From: Xanthobacteraceae bacterium
Lineage (GTDB): Bacteria; Pseudomonadota; Alphaproteobacteria; Rhizobiales; Xanthobacteraceae
Assembly (NCBI GenBank): GCA_029239875.1
Contig: JARBUD010000013.1
Location: 62,001 to 126,000, forward strand
Reading direction: 5' to 3'
DNA: 64,000 nucleotides
The notes beneath the pieces were generated by a model. That model was not told the origin of the DNA and ran no database searches. It was given only the letters and a program-made list of their open reading frames with translations. The translations under genes and the position numbers were made by a program. Below, piece after piece: positions 1 through 12,066 of this stretch (its first letter is position 1; each line of letters starts with the position of its first letter).

Positions 1-93
1 GCCGATGTTCTCGCCGAGCTGCGGCTCGACGAGCACGACGACGGGCCCGCCCTCCAGCCAGGGGCGGGTCGAGTCGGTGCCGGCGCCGGGCAT
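1..93 (-). CDS. TrmJ/SpoU-type RNA 2'-O-methyltransferase, N-terminal fragment
   Basis: Thirty-one codons of a gene that runs off the left edge, starting at the ATG at 93. The visible sequence is a short Gly/Pro-rich leader followed by VVVLVEPQLGENIG. That is the first strand and motif of SPOUT-class RNA methyltransferases of the TrmJ type (tRNA Cm32/Um32), which begin 'xVVLVEPQxxxNIGxxARAM'. The catalytic knot lies outside the window, so TrmJ cannot be separated from other TrmH-family members here. It is on the same strand as the next gene but is separated from it by a clear terminator, so it is probably a separate transcript. Confidence 0.75.
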   Translation of the reverse strand, partial: MPGAGTDSTRPWLEGGPVVVLVEPQLGENIG

Positions 94-123
94 CAGGCGC
101 GGCTCCCGGCGGCGGGCAAAAGA

Positions 124-151
124 ACGGCGGCATGAGCGAACATGCCGCCGT
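124..151 (-). terminator. Rho-independent terminator of the 194-1030 gene
   Basis: A perfect 11-bp stem (ACGGCGGCATG / CATGCCGCCGT) with a 6-nt loop. Read on the minus strand it is followed by TCTTTT. It lies 43 bases past the stop codon of the secreted protein at 194-1030 and just before the RNA methyltransferase start at 93. Confidence 0.75.
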
Positions 152-193
152 CCTAAAGCAAGTCCGGGGAAAATTGAACGCCCTGTCGGCGCG

Positions 194-1030
194 CTACTTC
201 TTCTCCGGCAGCCGGCTCGCCGTCACCTGGCCGCCGGTCTTGCCGCGGATCAGGCCCCAGACCACGCCGGGCTGCGCCGGATCGAAGGCGAAGCCCTGGC
301 CGCCGATCTCCACCGGAATGGTCTCCAGCCAGCGCATGGTCGAGCCCATCTCCGGCGGGGCGACGACATAGAGCTCGGGGTTGTCATGGCCGCTGATGTA
401 GAGCCGGCCGTCCGGCCCGAAGGCGCCGCCGGAATTGCTCATGTCCTGGAACTTGGCCACCAGCGCGTCCGGATAGACGAAGGCTTCGGCGACGCTCCAA
501 TCCGGATTGAAGCGCACGATCTGCGTCGCATACTTGTTGCCATAGGCCAGCGGGCTCTTGTCGAACACCCGGTTGTAATTGGCGAAAGCAGCCCACCAGC
601 GGCCCTGCGGATCGCGGTCGAGCCAGGTGAAGGAGCCGCGCTCGATGCCGAAGCTGTGGGATTCCAGATGCTTCAGCGTCTCGGCGTCCCACACCTCGAT
701 CGAGCTCACCATCGGCCAGTCCGGATAGTTGGAATGGGCGGTGTAGAGCTTGCCGTCGCGCACCACGCCGCTGTCGAGATGCAGGATCGGTCCGCCCTTC
801 GGGCCCTCCCAGCGCGCGACCGGCTGGCCGGTCGTCTTGTCGAGCTTGGCGATGGTGCGGTTGTCGATGGCGTAGAGATAGCGGTCGGTGACCGCGACCG
901 CCTGCCGGGCATCAGGGATGTCGAAGCGGGCGATGGTCTCGGCGGCCGGGCGCTGCTCCTGCGCCTGCGCACTGAATGCGACGGCGGCGAAGGCGAACGG
1001 CAGCAGAAGACGGAGAGGCGAAAGCGGCAT
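194..1030 (-). CDS. secreted beta-propeller-like protein of unknown function
   Basis: A 278-residue protein with a clear signal peptide (residues 1-23, cleavage after AQA), so it should be periplasmic or secreted. The mature part has repeating beta-strand blocks of the SMP-30/YVTN-propeller kind (AVTDRYLYAIDNRTIAKLD, RDGKLYTAHS, GPDGRLYISGHDN, FAFDPAQPGVVWGL). No catalytic motif was recognised. It is probably a ligand-binding or lactonase-like propeller, but this is inferred from pattern alone. It is divergent from icd and ends at its own terminator, so it appears monocistronic. Confidence 0.7.
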   Translation of the reverse strand: MPLSPLRLLLPFAFAAVAFSAQAQEQRPAAETIARFDIPDARQAVAVTDRYLYAIDNRTIAKLDKTTGQPVARWEGPKGGPILHLDSGVVRDGKLYTAHSNYPDWPMVSSIEVWDAETLKHLESHSFGIERGSFTWLDRDPQGRWWAAFANYNRVFDKSPLAYGNKYATQIVRFNPDWSVAEAFVYPDALVAKFQDMSNSGGAFGPDGRLYISGHDNPELYVVAPPEMGSTMRWLETIPVEIGGQGFAFDPAQPGVVWGLIRGKTGGQVTASRLPEKK

Positions 1031-1332
1031 GGCGGGGCTCCTGTCGGGCGGCGCGCGGGGCGCCGGGGGATGCCGCGCGATAGCAGCGGTGCGTGAAGCA
1101 CCTGCGACAGGGTTGGCCGGCGGCCGGCATGGCCGTCATCCATCCTGGGTATACAAAATGCCAGAAAGCCTTGACCCACAAGCCTTCCAGCCATGCGGCC
1201 CTCGGTCGAGATTTTGGCCCGCCGCGTGCTTCCCCTCGGGGACGTGGCGCGCTATCACGCGCCCCATCCGGCGTCTGTGCGCGGACACGCGCCGCGACCC
1301 TCCCGACAACGTTTCCGTGCGAGGTGGACCTC
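1031..1332. other. intergenic region between divergent genes
   Basis: About 300 bases separating the secreted propeller gene (minus) from icd (plus). The icd frame is open upstream to about 1093, but that stretch does not look like isocitrate dehydrogenase and is treated as non-coding. A GTATAC sextamer in an AT-richer patch (1149-1160) is the only visible promoter-like feature. It could serve either direction, and no convincing -35/-10 pair was found. Confidence 0.4.
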
Positions 1333-2544
1333 ATGGCGAAGATCAAGGTGGCGAATCCGGTCGTCGAGCTCGACGGCGACGAGATGACCCGAATCATCTG
1401 GCAGTACATCAAGGACAAGCTGATCCACCCGTATCTCGACCTTGGGCTGGAATATTACGACCTCGGCCTGCCGAACCGCGACGCCACCGGCGACCAGGTC
1501 ACCATCGACGCGGCCGAGGCGATCAAGCGCGTCGGCGTCGGCGTGAAATGCGCCACCATCACCCCCGATGTCGGCCGCATGACCGAGTACAACCTCAAGA
1601 AGATGTGGCGCTCGCCGAACGGCACCATCCGCAACATCCTCGGCGGCGTGATCTTCCGCGAGCCGATCATCTGCCGGAACGTGCCGCGCCTGGTGCCGGG
1701 CTGGACGCAGCCCATCATCGTCGGCCGCCACGCCTTCGGCGACCAGTACCGCGCCACCGACTTCCTCGTCCCCGGCAAGGGCACGCTGACCATCAAGTTC
1801 GCCGGCGACGACGGGCAGGTGATCGAGCACGAGGTCTACAAGTTCCCCGGCGCCGGCGTGGCGCTGTCGATGTACAATGTCGACGAGTCCATCGCCGAGT
1901 TCGCCCGCGCCTCGCTGAACTACGGCCTGATGCGCAACTACCCAGTCTATCTGTCGACCAAGGACACCATCCTCAAGCAGTATGACGGGCGCTTCAAGCA
2001 GATCTTCCAGGAGATCTTCGACGCCGAGTTCAAGGCCGAGTTCGAGAAGCGCAAGATCTGGTACGAGCACCGCCTGATCGACGACATGGTGGCCTCGTCA
2101 CTGAAGTGGTCCGGCGGCTATGTCTGGGCGTGCAAGAACTATGACGGCGACGTGCAGTCCGACATCGTGGCGCAGGGCTTCGGCTCGCTCGGCCTGATGA
2201 CCTCGGTGCTGATGACGCCGGACGGCAGGACCGTCGAGGCCGAGGCCGCCCACGGCACAGTGACGCGCCACTACCGCGAGCACCAGAAGGGCAAGGAGAC
2301 CTCGACCAACTCCATCGCCTCGATCTTCGCCTGGACGCGCGGCCTGGCGCATCGCGCCAAGCTGGACGGCAATGCCGACCTCGCGGCCTTCGCCTCCACG
2401 CTGGAGAAGGTCTGCGTCGACACGGTCGAGAGCGGCTACATGACCAAGGATCTCGCCCTGCTGGTCGGCGCCGACCAGAAGTGGCTCTCTACCACCGGCT
2501 TCCTCGACAAGGTGTCGGAGAACCTCAGCAAGGCGCTCGCCTGA
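1333..2544 (+). CDS. icd: NADP-dependent isocitrate dehydrogenase (eukaryotic/type II form)
   Basis: A 403-residue protein, full length for the homodimeric type II enzyme shared with mitochondria and Rhizobiales. It converts isocitrate and NADP+ to 2-oxoglutarate, CO2 and NADPH in the TCA cycle. The start [20 protein letters not shown] matches the family exactly, which fixes the start at 1333 although the frame is open upstream. Visible landmarks are the substrate loop SPNGTIR (94-100), the Asp-rich metal site region ([16 protein letters not shown]), and the NADP-binding [13 protein letters not shown] segment. It is transcribed alone, and a strong hairpin lies 12 bases past the stop. Confidence 0.97.
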   Translation: MAKIKVANPVVELDGDEMTRIIWQYIKDKLIHPYLDLGLEYYDLGLPNRDATGDQVTIDAAEAIKRVGVGVKCATITPDVGRMTEYNLKKMWRSPNGTIRNILGGVIFREPIICRNVPRLVPGWTQPIIVGRHAFGDQYRATDFLVPGKGTLTIKFAGDDGQVIEHEVYKFPGAGVALSMYNVDESIAEFARASLNYGLMRNYPVYLSTKDTILKQYDGRFKQIFQEIFDAEFKAEFEKRKIWYEHRLIDDMVASSLKWSGGYVWACKNYDGDVQSDIVAQGFGSLGLMTSVLMTPDGRTVEAEAAHGTVTRHYREHQKGKETSTNSIASIFAWTRGLAHRAKLDGNADLAAFASTLEKVCVDTVESGYMTKDLALLVGADQKWLSTTGFLDKVSENLSKALA

Positions 2545-2556
2545 GCCTGAACGCGT

Positions 2557-2580
2557 TCCCGGGGCGTGCGCGCCCCGGGA
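2557..2580. terminator. hairpin between convergent icd and K+ channel genes
   Basis: A perfect 10-bp stem (TCCCGGGGCG / CGCCCCGGGA) with a TGCG tetraloop, placed between the 3' ends of two convergent genes. There is no U-run on either side. A bidirectional terminator is the natural reading but is not proven. Confidence 0.5.
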
Positions 2581-2614
2581 GCCTGCCGGCAGCCGCGAGG
2601 CCCGCCGCCACCGA

Positions 2615-3913
2615 TCAGCCCTCCGTCGGTTCGCTCCGACTTTCGGTCGGCTCGTTGTCGATCTCGTCCTGGGCGATGTCGGCGCGCCGTCGCAGGGCGT
2701 GCGGTCCCTCGTCGTCCTTGGCCATGGCGCGCACGCGCTCGCCGATCGCCGGATGGCGGCGGATCACGTCGGCGAGGTCCTCGGCGTCCAGCATCAGCAT
2801 CATGCAGCGGGTGCGCGCCCGCGCCGTCGCCGCCCGACGGGTGGTGTGCAGCAGCGCCATCTCGCCGAAGAACTGCCCCTCGCCCAGCACCACCATCTCG
2901 TCGGCGAATTCCAGCGTCACCTCGCCGGAGGCGATGAAATACATCGAGGTGGCGACGTCGCCGCGGCGGGCGATCACCTCGCCCGGCTGCGCCGTATGCG
3001 AGGACAGCATGCGATGGATCTCGCCGATGCCGGCGGCGTCGAGATCGGCGAACAGCGGCACGCGCGCCACCATGCCCCAGGTGATGACGAAATCGCGCCG
3101 CTTGATGACGTCGACGAAGGCGGTGGCGATGATGCCTACCGGCAGCGCGATCATGACGATGCCGGTGACCATGGTGACGCCGGCGATGATCCGCCCGGCC
3201 GCGGTGACCGGATAGACGTCGCCATAGCCGACCGTCGTCACCGTCGACATCGCCCACCACATCGCCGCCGGGATCGAGCCGAGATGCTCCGGCTGCACGC
3301 TGCCCTCGGCGACATACATGGCCGAGGCGGCGATCAGCACCGCCGCGGCAAGCAGCCAGAAGCAGGCGACGAGCGACTGCCACTCCCGCTCCAGCACCTC
3401 CAGCAGCGACTGCATGCCCGGGGAATAGCGCGCCAGCTTGATGAAGCGCAGCAGGCGCAGGATCGCCAGCGTGCGCAGATTGACGCCGAACATCATCGAG
3501 ATGACGAAGGGCAGCCAGGCGATGAGGTCGACGATCGCCACCGGCGTCATCATGTAGCGCCGGCGCGCGAGGCGGTGCGGCAGTCCGCGATAGCGCGGGT
3601 CCTCCGGCGACACCCAGACGCGCAGGGCGTATTCCACGGCGAAGACGATCAGCGAGACATATTCGAAGGCGCGGAACGCCGTGTAGTCGCGCAGCAAGAG
3701 GCTGGGCACCGTCTCCAGCACCGCGACGATCACGTTGAGCACGATCAGCGCGATGAGCGCGATGTTGATCTTCTCGGCCAGCGGGTCACGCGCGGAATCG
3801 CGCTCGAGGATCTCGTAGCAGCGCTTGCGCTGCCGGCGCCACCAGGCGTCGGAAGGCCCGCGGGAGAACAAGCCGCCGGGGAACCTGCCGTTGTTCTGCC
3901 TGCGGGCCGCCAT
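2615..3913 (-). CDS. voltage-gated-type potassium channel with cyclic-nucleotide-binding domain
   Basis: A 432-residue inner-membrane channel of the MlotiK1 type. A six-helix ion-transport domain (about 45-265) includes an S4-like segment with spaced arginines (R147, R153, R156) and the K+ selectivity filter TVGYGD at 227-232. A cyclic-nucleotide-binding domain follows (about 280-400) with the phosphate-binding cassette FFGEMALL and downstream TTRRAATARART. The C-terminus carries a short SEPTEG-type repeat. A cAMP-gated K+ channel is the likely role. Few S4 charges suggest weak voltage sensing, as in MlotiK1. It lies 30 bases downstream of alaS on the same strand and may be co-transcribed with it. 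Confidence 0.9.
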   Translation of the reverse strand: MAARRQNNGRFPGGLFSRGPSDAWWRRQRKRCYEILERDSARDPLAEKINIALIALIVLNVIVAVLETVPSLLLRDYTAFRAFEYVSLIVFAVEYALRVWVSPEDPRYRGLPHRLARRRYMMTPVAIVDLIAWLPFVISMMFGVNLRTLAILRLLRFIKLARYSPGMQSLLEVLEREWQSLVACFWLLAAAVLIAASAMYVAEGSVQPEHLGSIPAAMWWAMSTVTTVGYGDVYPVTAAGRIIAGVTMVTGIVMIALPVGIIATAFVDVIKRRDFVITWGMVARVPLFADLDAAGIGEIHRMLSSHTAQPGEVIARRGDVATSMYFIASGEVTLEFADEMVVLGEGQFFGEMALLHTTRRAATARARTRCMMLMLDAEDLADVIRRHPAIGERVRAMAKDDEGPHALRRRADIAQDEIDNEPTESRSEPTEG

Positions 3914-3943
3914 GCCGGCCTCTCCCCAACCGGCGCCCGCGCC

Positions 3944-6595
<2,652 letters not shown>

Positions 6596-6721
6596 AGAAT
6601 TCCGAATCCGCCGATGAAACATAATCGGCGCCGCACGGCGCCGGCCCGCCGCGCGCGATCCTGGCGCACGGCACGGGCGCAACGGTTCTAGCGACGCGCC
6701 AACACCTTGTCCAGAAACGGC

Positions 6722-6747
6722 CACGGGAGGCACTGCGGCCTCCCGTG
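6722..6747 (-). terminator. second hairpin downstream of recA
   Basis: A perfect 10-bp stem (CACGGGAGGC / GCCTCCCGTG) with a 6-nt loop, read on the minus strand after recA and followed by GCCGTTTC. It is the second of two tandem hairpins and probably a back-up terminator insulating alaS from SOS-induced recA transcription. Confidence 0.55.
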
Positions 6748-6763
6748 CTTCAAAACTCGGCTT

Positions 6764-6789
6764 GCCGCGCCCGCCCTGACGGGCGCGGC
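6764..6789 (-). terminator. recA terminator
   Basis: A 10-bp GC-rich stem (GCCGCGCCCG / CGGGCGCGGC) with a 6-nt loop, directly abutting the recA stop codon. On the minus strand it is followed within 8 bases by GAGTTTTGAAG. This fits an intrinsic terminator with a short, slightly distant U-run. Confidence 0.65.
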
Positions 6790-7872
<1,083 letters not shown>

Positions 7873-8219
7873 CGCCGGGCTCCGGGCTGCACGCAAGGGG
7901 ATGGATGAGGTTTGCGAGATGTTGAACGAGTTGTACCCGGTTTGTTCGATGTTCGCAATATGTTCTCAGCGTGATTACCGTGCTTGCAGCCGGCTTCATC
8001 ATAGCACGCCGACCATCCCGGCGGCATTGGCGATGTCGGGCGCGGCGGGTCGGGAACTGGCACCGCGGCGGCGGCCCGGCTAGGCTGGCAAGAATACTCA
8101 GAAAAAATTCCCGTCGCGATGTCGGGTCAGCCTCGCCCCGTTCGTCCTCGTGGCATCGGTGCCGGCTCGCTTGGCCGCGGCGCCGGGGCACGGGGACACG
8201 GCCAAGGGAGGACAAAGCG
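7873..8219. other. recA promoter region and leader of the ECF42 operon
   Basis: About 350 bases between divergent recA and the VOC gene. It holds the SOS box at 7951-7965 on the recA side. On the other side, a strong Shine-Dalgarno sequence (AAGGGAGGAC) sits just before 8220. No coding frame with family resemblance was seen. Confidence 0.5.
7951..7965 (-). promoter_or_regulatory. LexA (SOS) box of recA
   Basis: On the plus strand the sequence is GTTC-GCAATAT-GTTC, i.e. GAAC-N7-GAAC read toward recA. This is the direct-repeat LexA operator known from alphaproteobacteria such as Rhodobacter and Rhizobium. A third GTTC half-site lies 7 bases further at 7944-7947. The position about 80 bases upstream of the recA start fits an operator overlapping the promoter. 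Confidence 0.85.
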
Positions 8220-8636
8220 ATGAACGTGCAGGCTTATCTGATGTTCAACGGCCGCACCGAAGAGGCCATCGACTTCTACAAGAAGGCGGTCGGCGCCGAG
8301 GTCACCATGCTGATGCGCTTCCGCGAGGCGCCGGACCAGCCGCCGCCGGGCATGGTCCCGGAAGGCTGGGACGACAAGATCATGCATACGAGCTTCAAGG
8401 TCGGCGATGCCGAGCTGATGGCCTCGGATGGCTGCCAGTCCGACGCCGCCGGCTTCAGCGGCATCTCGCTGGCGCTCTCGCTCGCCTCGCCCGAGGAGGC
8501 GGAGGCGAAGTTCGCCGCGCTCGCCGAAGGCGGAGAGGTCACCATGCCGCTGACCAAGACCTTCTTCTCGCCCAGCTTCGGCACGCTGACCGACCGTTTC
8601 GGCGTGTCCTGGATGATCGTCGTCTCCACCAACTGA
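8220..8636 (+). CDS. VOC-family (PhnB-like) protein
   Basis: A 138-residue soluble protein of the glyoxalase/vicinal-oxygen-chelate fold, PhnB/'3-demethylubiquinone methyltransferase-like' subgroup (YLMFNGRTEEAIDFYKKAVG, HTSFKVGDAELMASD, DRFGVSWMIV). Members of this subgroup lack a proven enzymatic role. The start at 8220 is set by the AAGGGAGGAC ribosome-binding site. It is the first gene of a five-gene operon ending in an ECF42-like sigma factor. PhnB- and YCII-type proteins are the usual company of such sigma factors. Confidence 0.85.
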   Translation: MNVQAYLMFNGRTEEAIDFYKKAVGAEVTMLMRFREAPDQPPPGMVPEGWDDKIMHTSFKVGDAELMASDGCQSDAAGFSGISLALSLASPEEAEAKFAALAEGGEVTMPLTKTFFSPSFGTLTDRFGVSWMIVVSTN

Positions 8637-8648
8637 CGGGAGCGCGCC

Positions 8649-9734
8649 ATGGCGAAGCAGGTCTTCATCCTCGTCGGCACCCGCAAGGGCGCCTTCATCC
8701 TCGAGAGCGACGCCGCGCGCCGCTCATGGGAGGTGCGCGGCCCGTTCTGCGAGACGTGGCCGACCAACCACGTCGTCGGCGATCCGGAAACCGGTACCAT
8801 CTATGCCGGCGGCGGCAATGAATGGTTCGGCCCGGCGGTGTGGAAATCAACCGATTTCGGGACGACGTGGAGCCATTCGAGCCAGGGCCTCGCCTATGAG
8901 GGCGCGGAGACGCCGGTGAAGTCGGTGTGGAGCCTCGCCGCCGGCCCGGACGGCAGCCTCTATGCCGGCGTCGAGCCCGCCGGCCTGTTCCGCAGCACCG
9001 ACGGCGGCGAGAGCTGGAGCCATGTCGAAGGCCTGCAGAAGCACCCGACGCGGCCGGAATGGAATCCCGGCGGCGCCGGGCTGATCCTGCATTCGCTGGT
9101 GGTCGACCCGGCCGACGAGAAGAAGATCTGGGTCGGCATCTCTGCCGCCGGCGTCTTCGCCACCGAGGACGGCGGCGAGAGCTGGGAGACCCGCAACCGC
9201 GGCACCCGCGCCGACTTCATGCCCGAGGGCCAGAACTATCCCGAGTTCGGCCAGTGCGTGCACTGCCTGGTCATGGCGCCGGGCGGCGGGGCGCGGCTCT
9301 ACCAGCAGAACCATTGCGGCATGTACCGTTCGGACGACGGCGGCCGGAAATGGGAGAGCATCGAAGAGGGCCTGCCCTCCTCCTTCGGCTTCCCGGCCGC
9401 AGTGCATCCGCGCGATCCGGACGGCCTCTACCTCATCCCGCTGAACGGCGACATCAAGGGCCGCTTCATGCCGGAGGGAAAGACGGCGGTCTGGCGCACC
9501 CGCGACGCCGGGCAGAGCTGGCAGGCCAGGCGCGAGGGCCTGCCGCAGGACGGCGCCTATTTCAACGTGCTGCGCCAGGCGATGGCGACCGACACGATGG
9601 AACCGGCCGGGGTCTATTTCGGCACCAATGCCGGCGGCCTCTATGCCAGCACCGACGAGGGCGACACATGGGGCTGCGTCGCGCCCTATCTGCCGACCAT
9701 CACCTCGGTCGAGACGCTGGTGATCGAGCGGTGA
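8649..9734 (+). CDS. BNR/sortilin-type repeat propeller protein
   Basis: A 361-residue protein without a signal peptide, built of repeated BNR/Asp-box motifs: STDFGTTW, STDGGESW, TEDGGESW, SDDGGRKW, TRDAGQSW and STDEGDTW at roughly 50-residue spacing. This predicts a beta-propeller like the exo-sialidase or VPS10-type repeat proteins. No sialidase catalytic arginine triad was identified, so an enzymatic role is not claimed. It lies 12 bases after the VOC gene and is followed at once by a MoaD/ThiS-like gene, suggesting the two products work together. Confidence 0.8.
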   Translation: MAKQVFILVGTRKGAFILESDAARRSWEVRGPFCETWPTNHVVGDPETGTIYAGGGNEWFGPAVWKSTDFGTTWSHSSQGLAYEGAETPVKSVWSLAAGPDGSLYAGVEPAGLFRSTDGGESWSHVEGLQKHPTRPEWNPGGAGLILHSLVVDPADEKKIWVGISAAGVFATEDGGESWETRNRGTRADFMPEGQNYPEFGQCVHCLVMAPGGGARLYQQNHCGMYRSDDGGRKWESIEEGLPSSFGFPAAVHPRDPDGLYLIPLNGDIKGRFMPEGKTAVWRTRDAGQSWQARREGLPQDGAYFNVLRQAMATDTMEPAGVYFGTNAGGLYASTDEGDTWGCVAPYLPTITSVETLVIER

Positions 9735-9739
9735 CGACG

Positions 9740-10042
9740 ATGGACCAGAACGCGTTGCGGCAGCAGGCGGAGGAGGCGCCCGTCCTCGTGCGCCTGCCGC
9801 CGCATCTCGTGGTGCTGTTCCCCGGCGCCGAACGGCTCGTCGCCGTTCCCGCCCGCAGCGTCGCCGAGATGGTGGACGGGCTCGACGCGCTATGGCCCGG
9901 CATGCGCGAGCGGATCTGCGACGAGACGCCGGCGATAAGGCGGCATATCAACGTCTTCGTCGACGGCCGCCGCGCCAGGCTCTCGACGCCGCTGGCGCCG
10001 GGCGCCGACGTCTTCGTCATCACCGCGATCAGCGGCGGCTGA
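9740..10042 (+). CDS. MoaD/ThiS-family ubiquitin-like protein
   Basis: A 100-residue protein ending in the diagnostic C-terminal Gly-Gly (VFVITAISGG) of sulfur-carrier and ubiquitin-like proteins. The beta-grasp pattern is visible (VLVRLPPHLVVLFPG, HINVFVDGRRARLSTPLAPG, DVFVITAISGG). No MoaE, ThiG or E1-like activating enzyme lies next to it, so the acceptor is unknown. An alternative GTG start at 9731 would overlap the stop of the BNR gene in GTGA fashion. ATG 9740 is chosen here, but both are possible. Confidence 0.75.
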   Translation: MDQNALRQQAEEAPVLVRLPPHLVVLFPGAERLVAVPARSVAEMVDGLDALWPGMRERICDETPAIRRHINVFVDGRRARLSTPLAPGADVFVITAISGG

Positions 10043-10064
10043 TCCTCAATAGAGAAGGCCACCC

Positions 10065-10436
10065 ATGTTCTACGCACTGCTCTGCTACCACCAGGAAGAC
10101 ATCGTCTGCGCCTGGACCAAGGAGGAAGACGACGCGGTGATGCAGAAGCTCGCCGTGGTGCAGGAGCGGCTCGTCAAGGCGGGCAAGCTCGGCCCGGTGG
10201 CGCGGCTGCTGCCGACCACCGCCGCGACCACGCTGCGCAAGGACCAGGACCCGGCGCTGGTGCTCGACGGGCCCTTCGCCGAGACCAAGGAGCAGCTGCT
10301 CGGCTTCTACCTGCTCGACTGCGCCGACCTGGAGGAGGCGCTCGCCATCGCCCGCGAGCTCGGCGCGGCCAATCCCGGCGGCTCCTACGAGATCCGTCCG
10401 GTCGGGCTGTTCCACGATGGCGGGGCGCGGCCGTGA
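10065..10436 (+). CDS. YCII-family (DGPF domain) protein
   Basis: A 123-residue protein of the YCII/DGPF family with the signature DGPFAETKEQLLGFYLLD. Family members are small ferredoxin-like folds often coupled to ECF sigma factors of the ECF41/ECF42 type. Biochemical function is unknown. Its stop overlaps the start of the sigma factor gene by one base (TGATG), so the two are translationally coupled. Confidence 0.9.
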   Translation: MFYALLCYHQEDIVCAWTKEEDDAVMQKLAVVQERLVKAGKLGPVARLLPTTAATTLRKDQDPALVLDGPFAETKEQLLGFYLLDCADLEEALAIARELGAANPGGSYEIRPVGLFHDGGARP

Positions 10437-11671
10437 TGGACGAGGCGCGCTGGATCGGCACCACGCTGACCGCGGCGCGCCCGCAGGCGGTCGCCGCGCT
10501 GCTGCGCTATTTCCGCGACCTCGACCTCGCCGAGGAGGCGTTCCAGGAAGCCTGCCTGCGCGCGCTGAAGACCTGGCCGCAGAACGGCCCGCCGCGCGAT
10601 GCCGCCGCCTGGCTGATCTTCGTCGGCCGCAACGTCGCGCTCGACACGGTGCGCCGGCAGGCGAAGCAGACCGGCCTGCCGCCCGAGGAAGCCTTCTCCG
10701 ACACCGAGGATACGGAAGCCGAGATCGCCGAGCGCATGGACGGCTCGCATTACCGCGACGACGTGCTGCGGCTGCTCTTCATCTGCTGCCATCCCGAGCT
10801 GCCGACGACGCAGCAGATCGCCCTCGCCCTGCGCATCGTCTCCGGCCTGTCGGTGAGGCAGATCGCCCGCGCCTTCCTCATCAGTGAGGCGGCGATGGAG
10901 CAGCGCATCACCCGCGCCAAGGCGCGCATCGCCCGCGCGGAGGTACCCTTCGAGGCGCCGGGCGCGGTAGAGCGTTCCGAGCGGCTCGGCATCGTCGCAG
11001 CGATGATCTATCTCGTCTTCAACGAGGGCTATTCCGCCGCCGGCGACACCTCCGCCGCGCGCGAGCCGCTGTGCGACGAGGCGATCCGCCTCGCCCGGCT
11101 GCTGCTGCGGCTGTTCCCGGCCGAGCCGGAGATCATGGGCCTGACCGCGCTCATGCTGCTGCAGCATGCCCGCACCGCCGCCCGTTTCGACGCGGACGGC
11201 GCGGTGGTCCTGCTCGACCAGCAGGATCGCGGCCGCTGGAACCAGCCGATGATCGCCGAGGGGCTGGCCCTCCTCGACAAGGCGATGCGCCATCGCCGGC
11301 CCGGCCCCTATCAGGTGCAGGCGGCGATCGCCGCGCTGCACGCGCGGGCGACCAGGCCCGAGGACACCGACTGGGGTCAGATCGACCTGCTCTACGGCAC
11401 GTTGGAGATCATGCAGCCCTCCCCCGTGGTGACGCTCAACCGGGCGGTGGCGATCTCCAAGCTGCGCGGGCCGGAGGCGGCGCTGGCCATGGTCGAGCCG
11501 CTCGGCGACAAGCTGTCGGGCTATTTCCACTATCACGGCCTGCGCGGCGCGCTGCTGATGCAGCTCGGCCGCAAGAAGGAGGCCCGCGAGGGTTTCATGG
11601 CGGCGATCGGCCTCGCCACGACGCCGGCCGAAGCCGCCCATATCCGCACCCATCTGGATGCACTCAAATAG
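10436..11671 (+). CDS. ECF42-type RNA polymerase sigma factor with C-terminal helical extension
   Basis: A 411-residue extracytoplasmic-function sigma factor. Region 2 is about 15-80 (DLAEEAFQEACLRALKTW, RNVALDTVRR). Region 4 is about 100-165 (LALRIVSGLSVRQIARAFL). A C-terminal domain of about 230 residues follows (FNEGYSAAGDTSAAREPLCDEAIRLARLL, RWNQPMIAEGLALLD, LNRAVAISKLRGPEAAL) that resembles TPR repeats. This architecture and the upstream YCII gene match group ECF42, in which the extension controls activity in place of an anti-sigma factor. An alternative GTG three bases upstream is possible. Confidence 0.92.
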   Translation: MDEARWIGTTLTAARPQAVAALLRYFRDLDLAEEAFQEACLRALKTWPQNGPPRDAAAWLIFVGRNVALDTVRRQAKQTGLPPEEAFSDTEDTEAEIAERMDGSHYRDDVLRLLFICCHPELPTTQQIALALRIVSGLSVRQIARAFLISEAAMEQRITRAKARIARAEVPFEAPGAVERSERLGIVAAMIYLVFNEGYSAAGDTSAAREPLCDEAIRLARLLLRLFPAEPEIMGLTALMLLQHARTAARFDADGAVVLLDQQDRGRWNQPMIAEGLALLDKAMRHRRPGPYQVQAAIAALHARATRPEDTDWGQIDLLYGTLEIMQPSPVVTLNRAVAISKLRGPEAALAMVEPLGDKLSGYFHYHGLRGALLMQLGRKKEAREGFMAAIGLATTPAEAAHIRTHLDALK

Positions 11672-12066
11672 ACGGCTAACTCTCCCGCGACCGGGGCCCT
11701 TGACGGCGCACGAAGCATCCGAACATCATCGGCGCGGGCCGTTCCTCGACGGGCGCCGGGGGCCTCTCCGGTCGCCGATCGAAACGTCCCCACAAAAATA
11801 TCGCTGGCTGTGCGCGGCGCATCGGCGGCGCGTGCGGGAGAGGGGCAGGTTCACGCAAACCGCCTGGACGCGACGGCAGGTCTTCGTGGCGGACCGCCTT
11901 GCCGCGCGTCGCATGACTTATGTCGGTACGACGACAACGTTATGTCGGGGAAAGTGACACGGAACCTTCATCAGCGCATGCTTGAAGGCGTCAGCCCGCA
12001 ACAACGGCACGGCATCTGCGCCGGCCCGGTCCGTTGCGGTGACCCATGTATCCTGGGGGATCAGCA
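11672..12066. other. intergenic region upstream of the ABC importer operon
   Basis: About 395 bases with only short overlapping frames on both strands, none resembling a known family. It should contain the promoter of the ABC operon. A good Shine-Dalgarno sequence (TGGGGGATC) precedes the start at 12067. No clear terminator for the sigma factor operon was found. Confidence 0.45.

Noticed and set aside
5-1096. Long plus-strand open frame opposite the secreted propeller gene.
   Set aside because: It is antisense to a protein with a clear signal peptide and propeller pattern; its translation is His/Arg/Gly/Ala-rich without family features.
1093-1332. Eighty-codon N-terminal extension of isocitrate dehydrogenase.
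   Set aside because: The family begins at MAKIKVANP; the extension is Arg/Pro-rich and resembles translated intergenic DNA.
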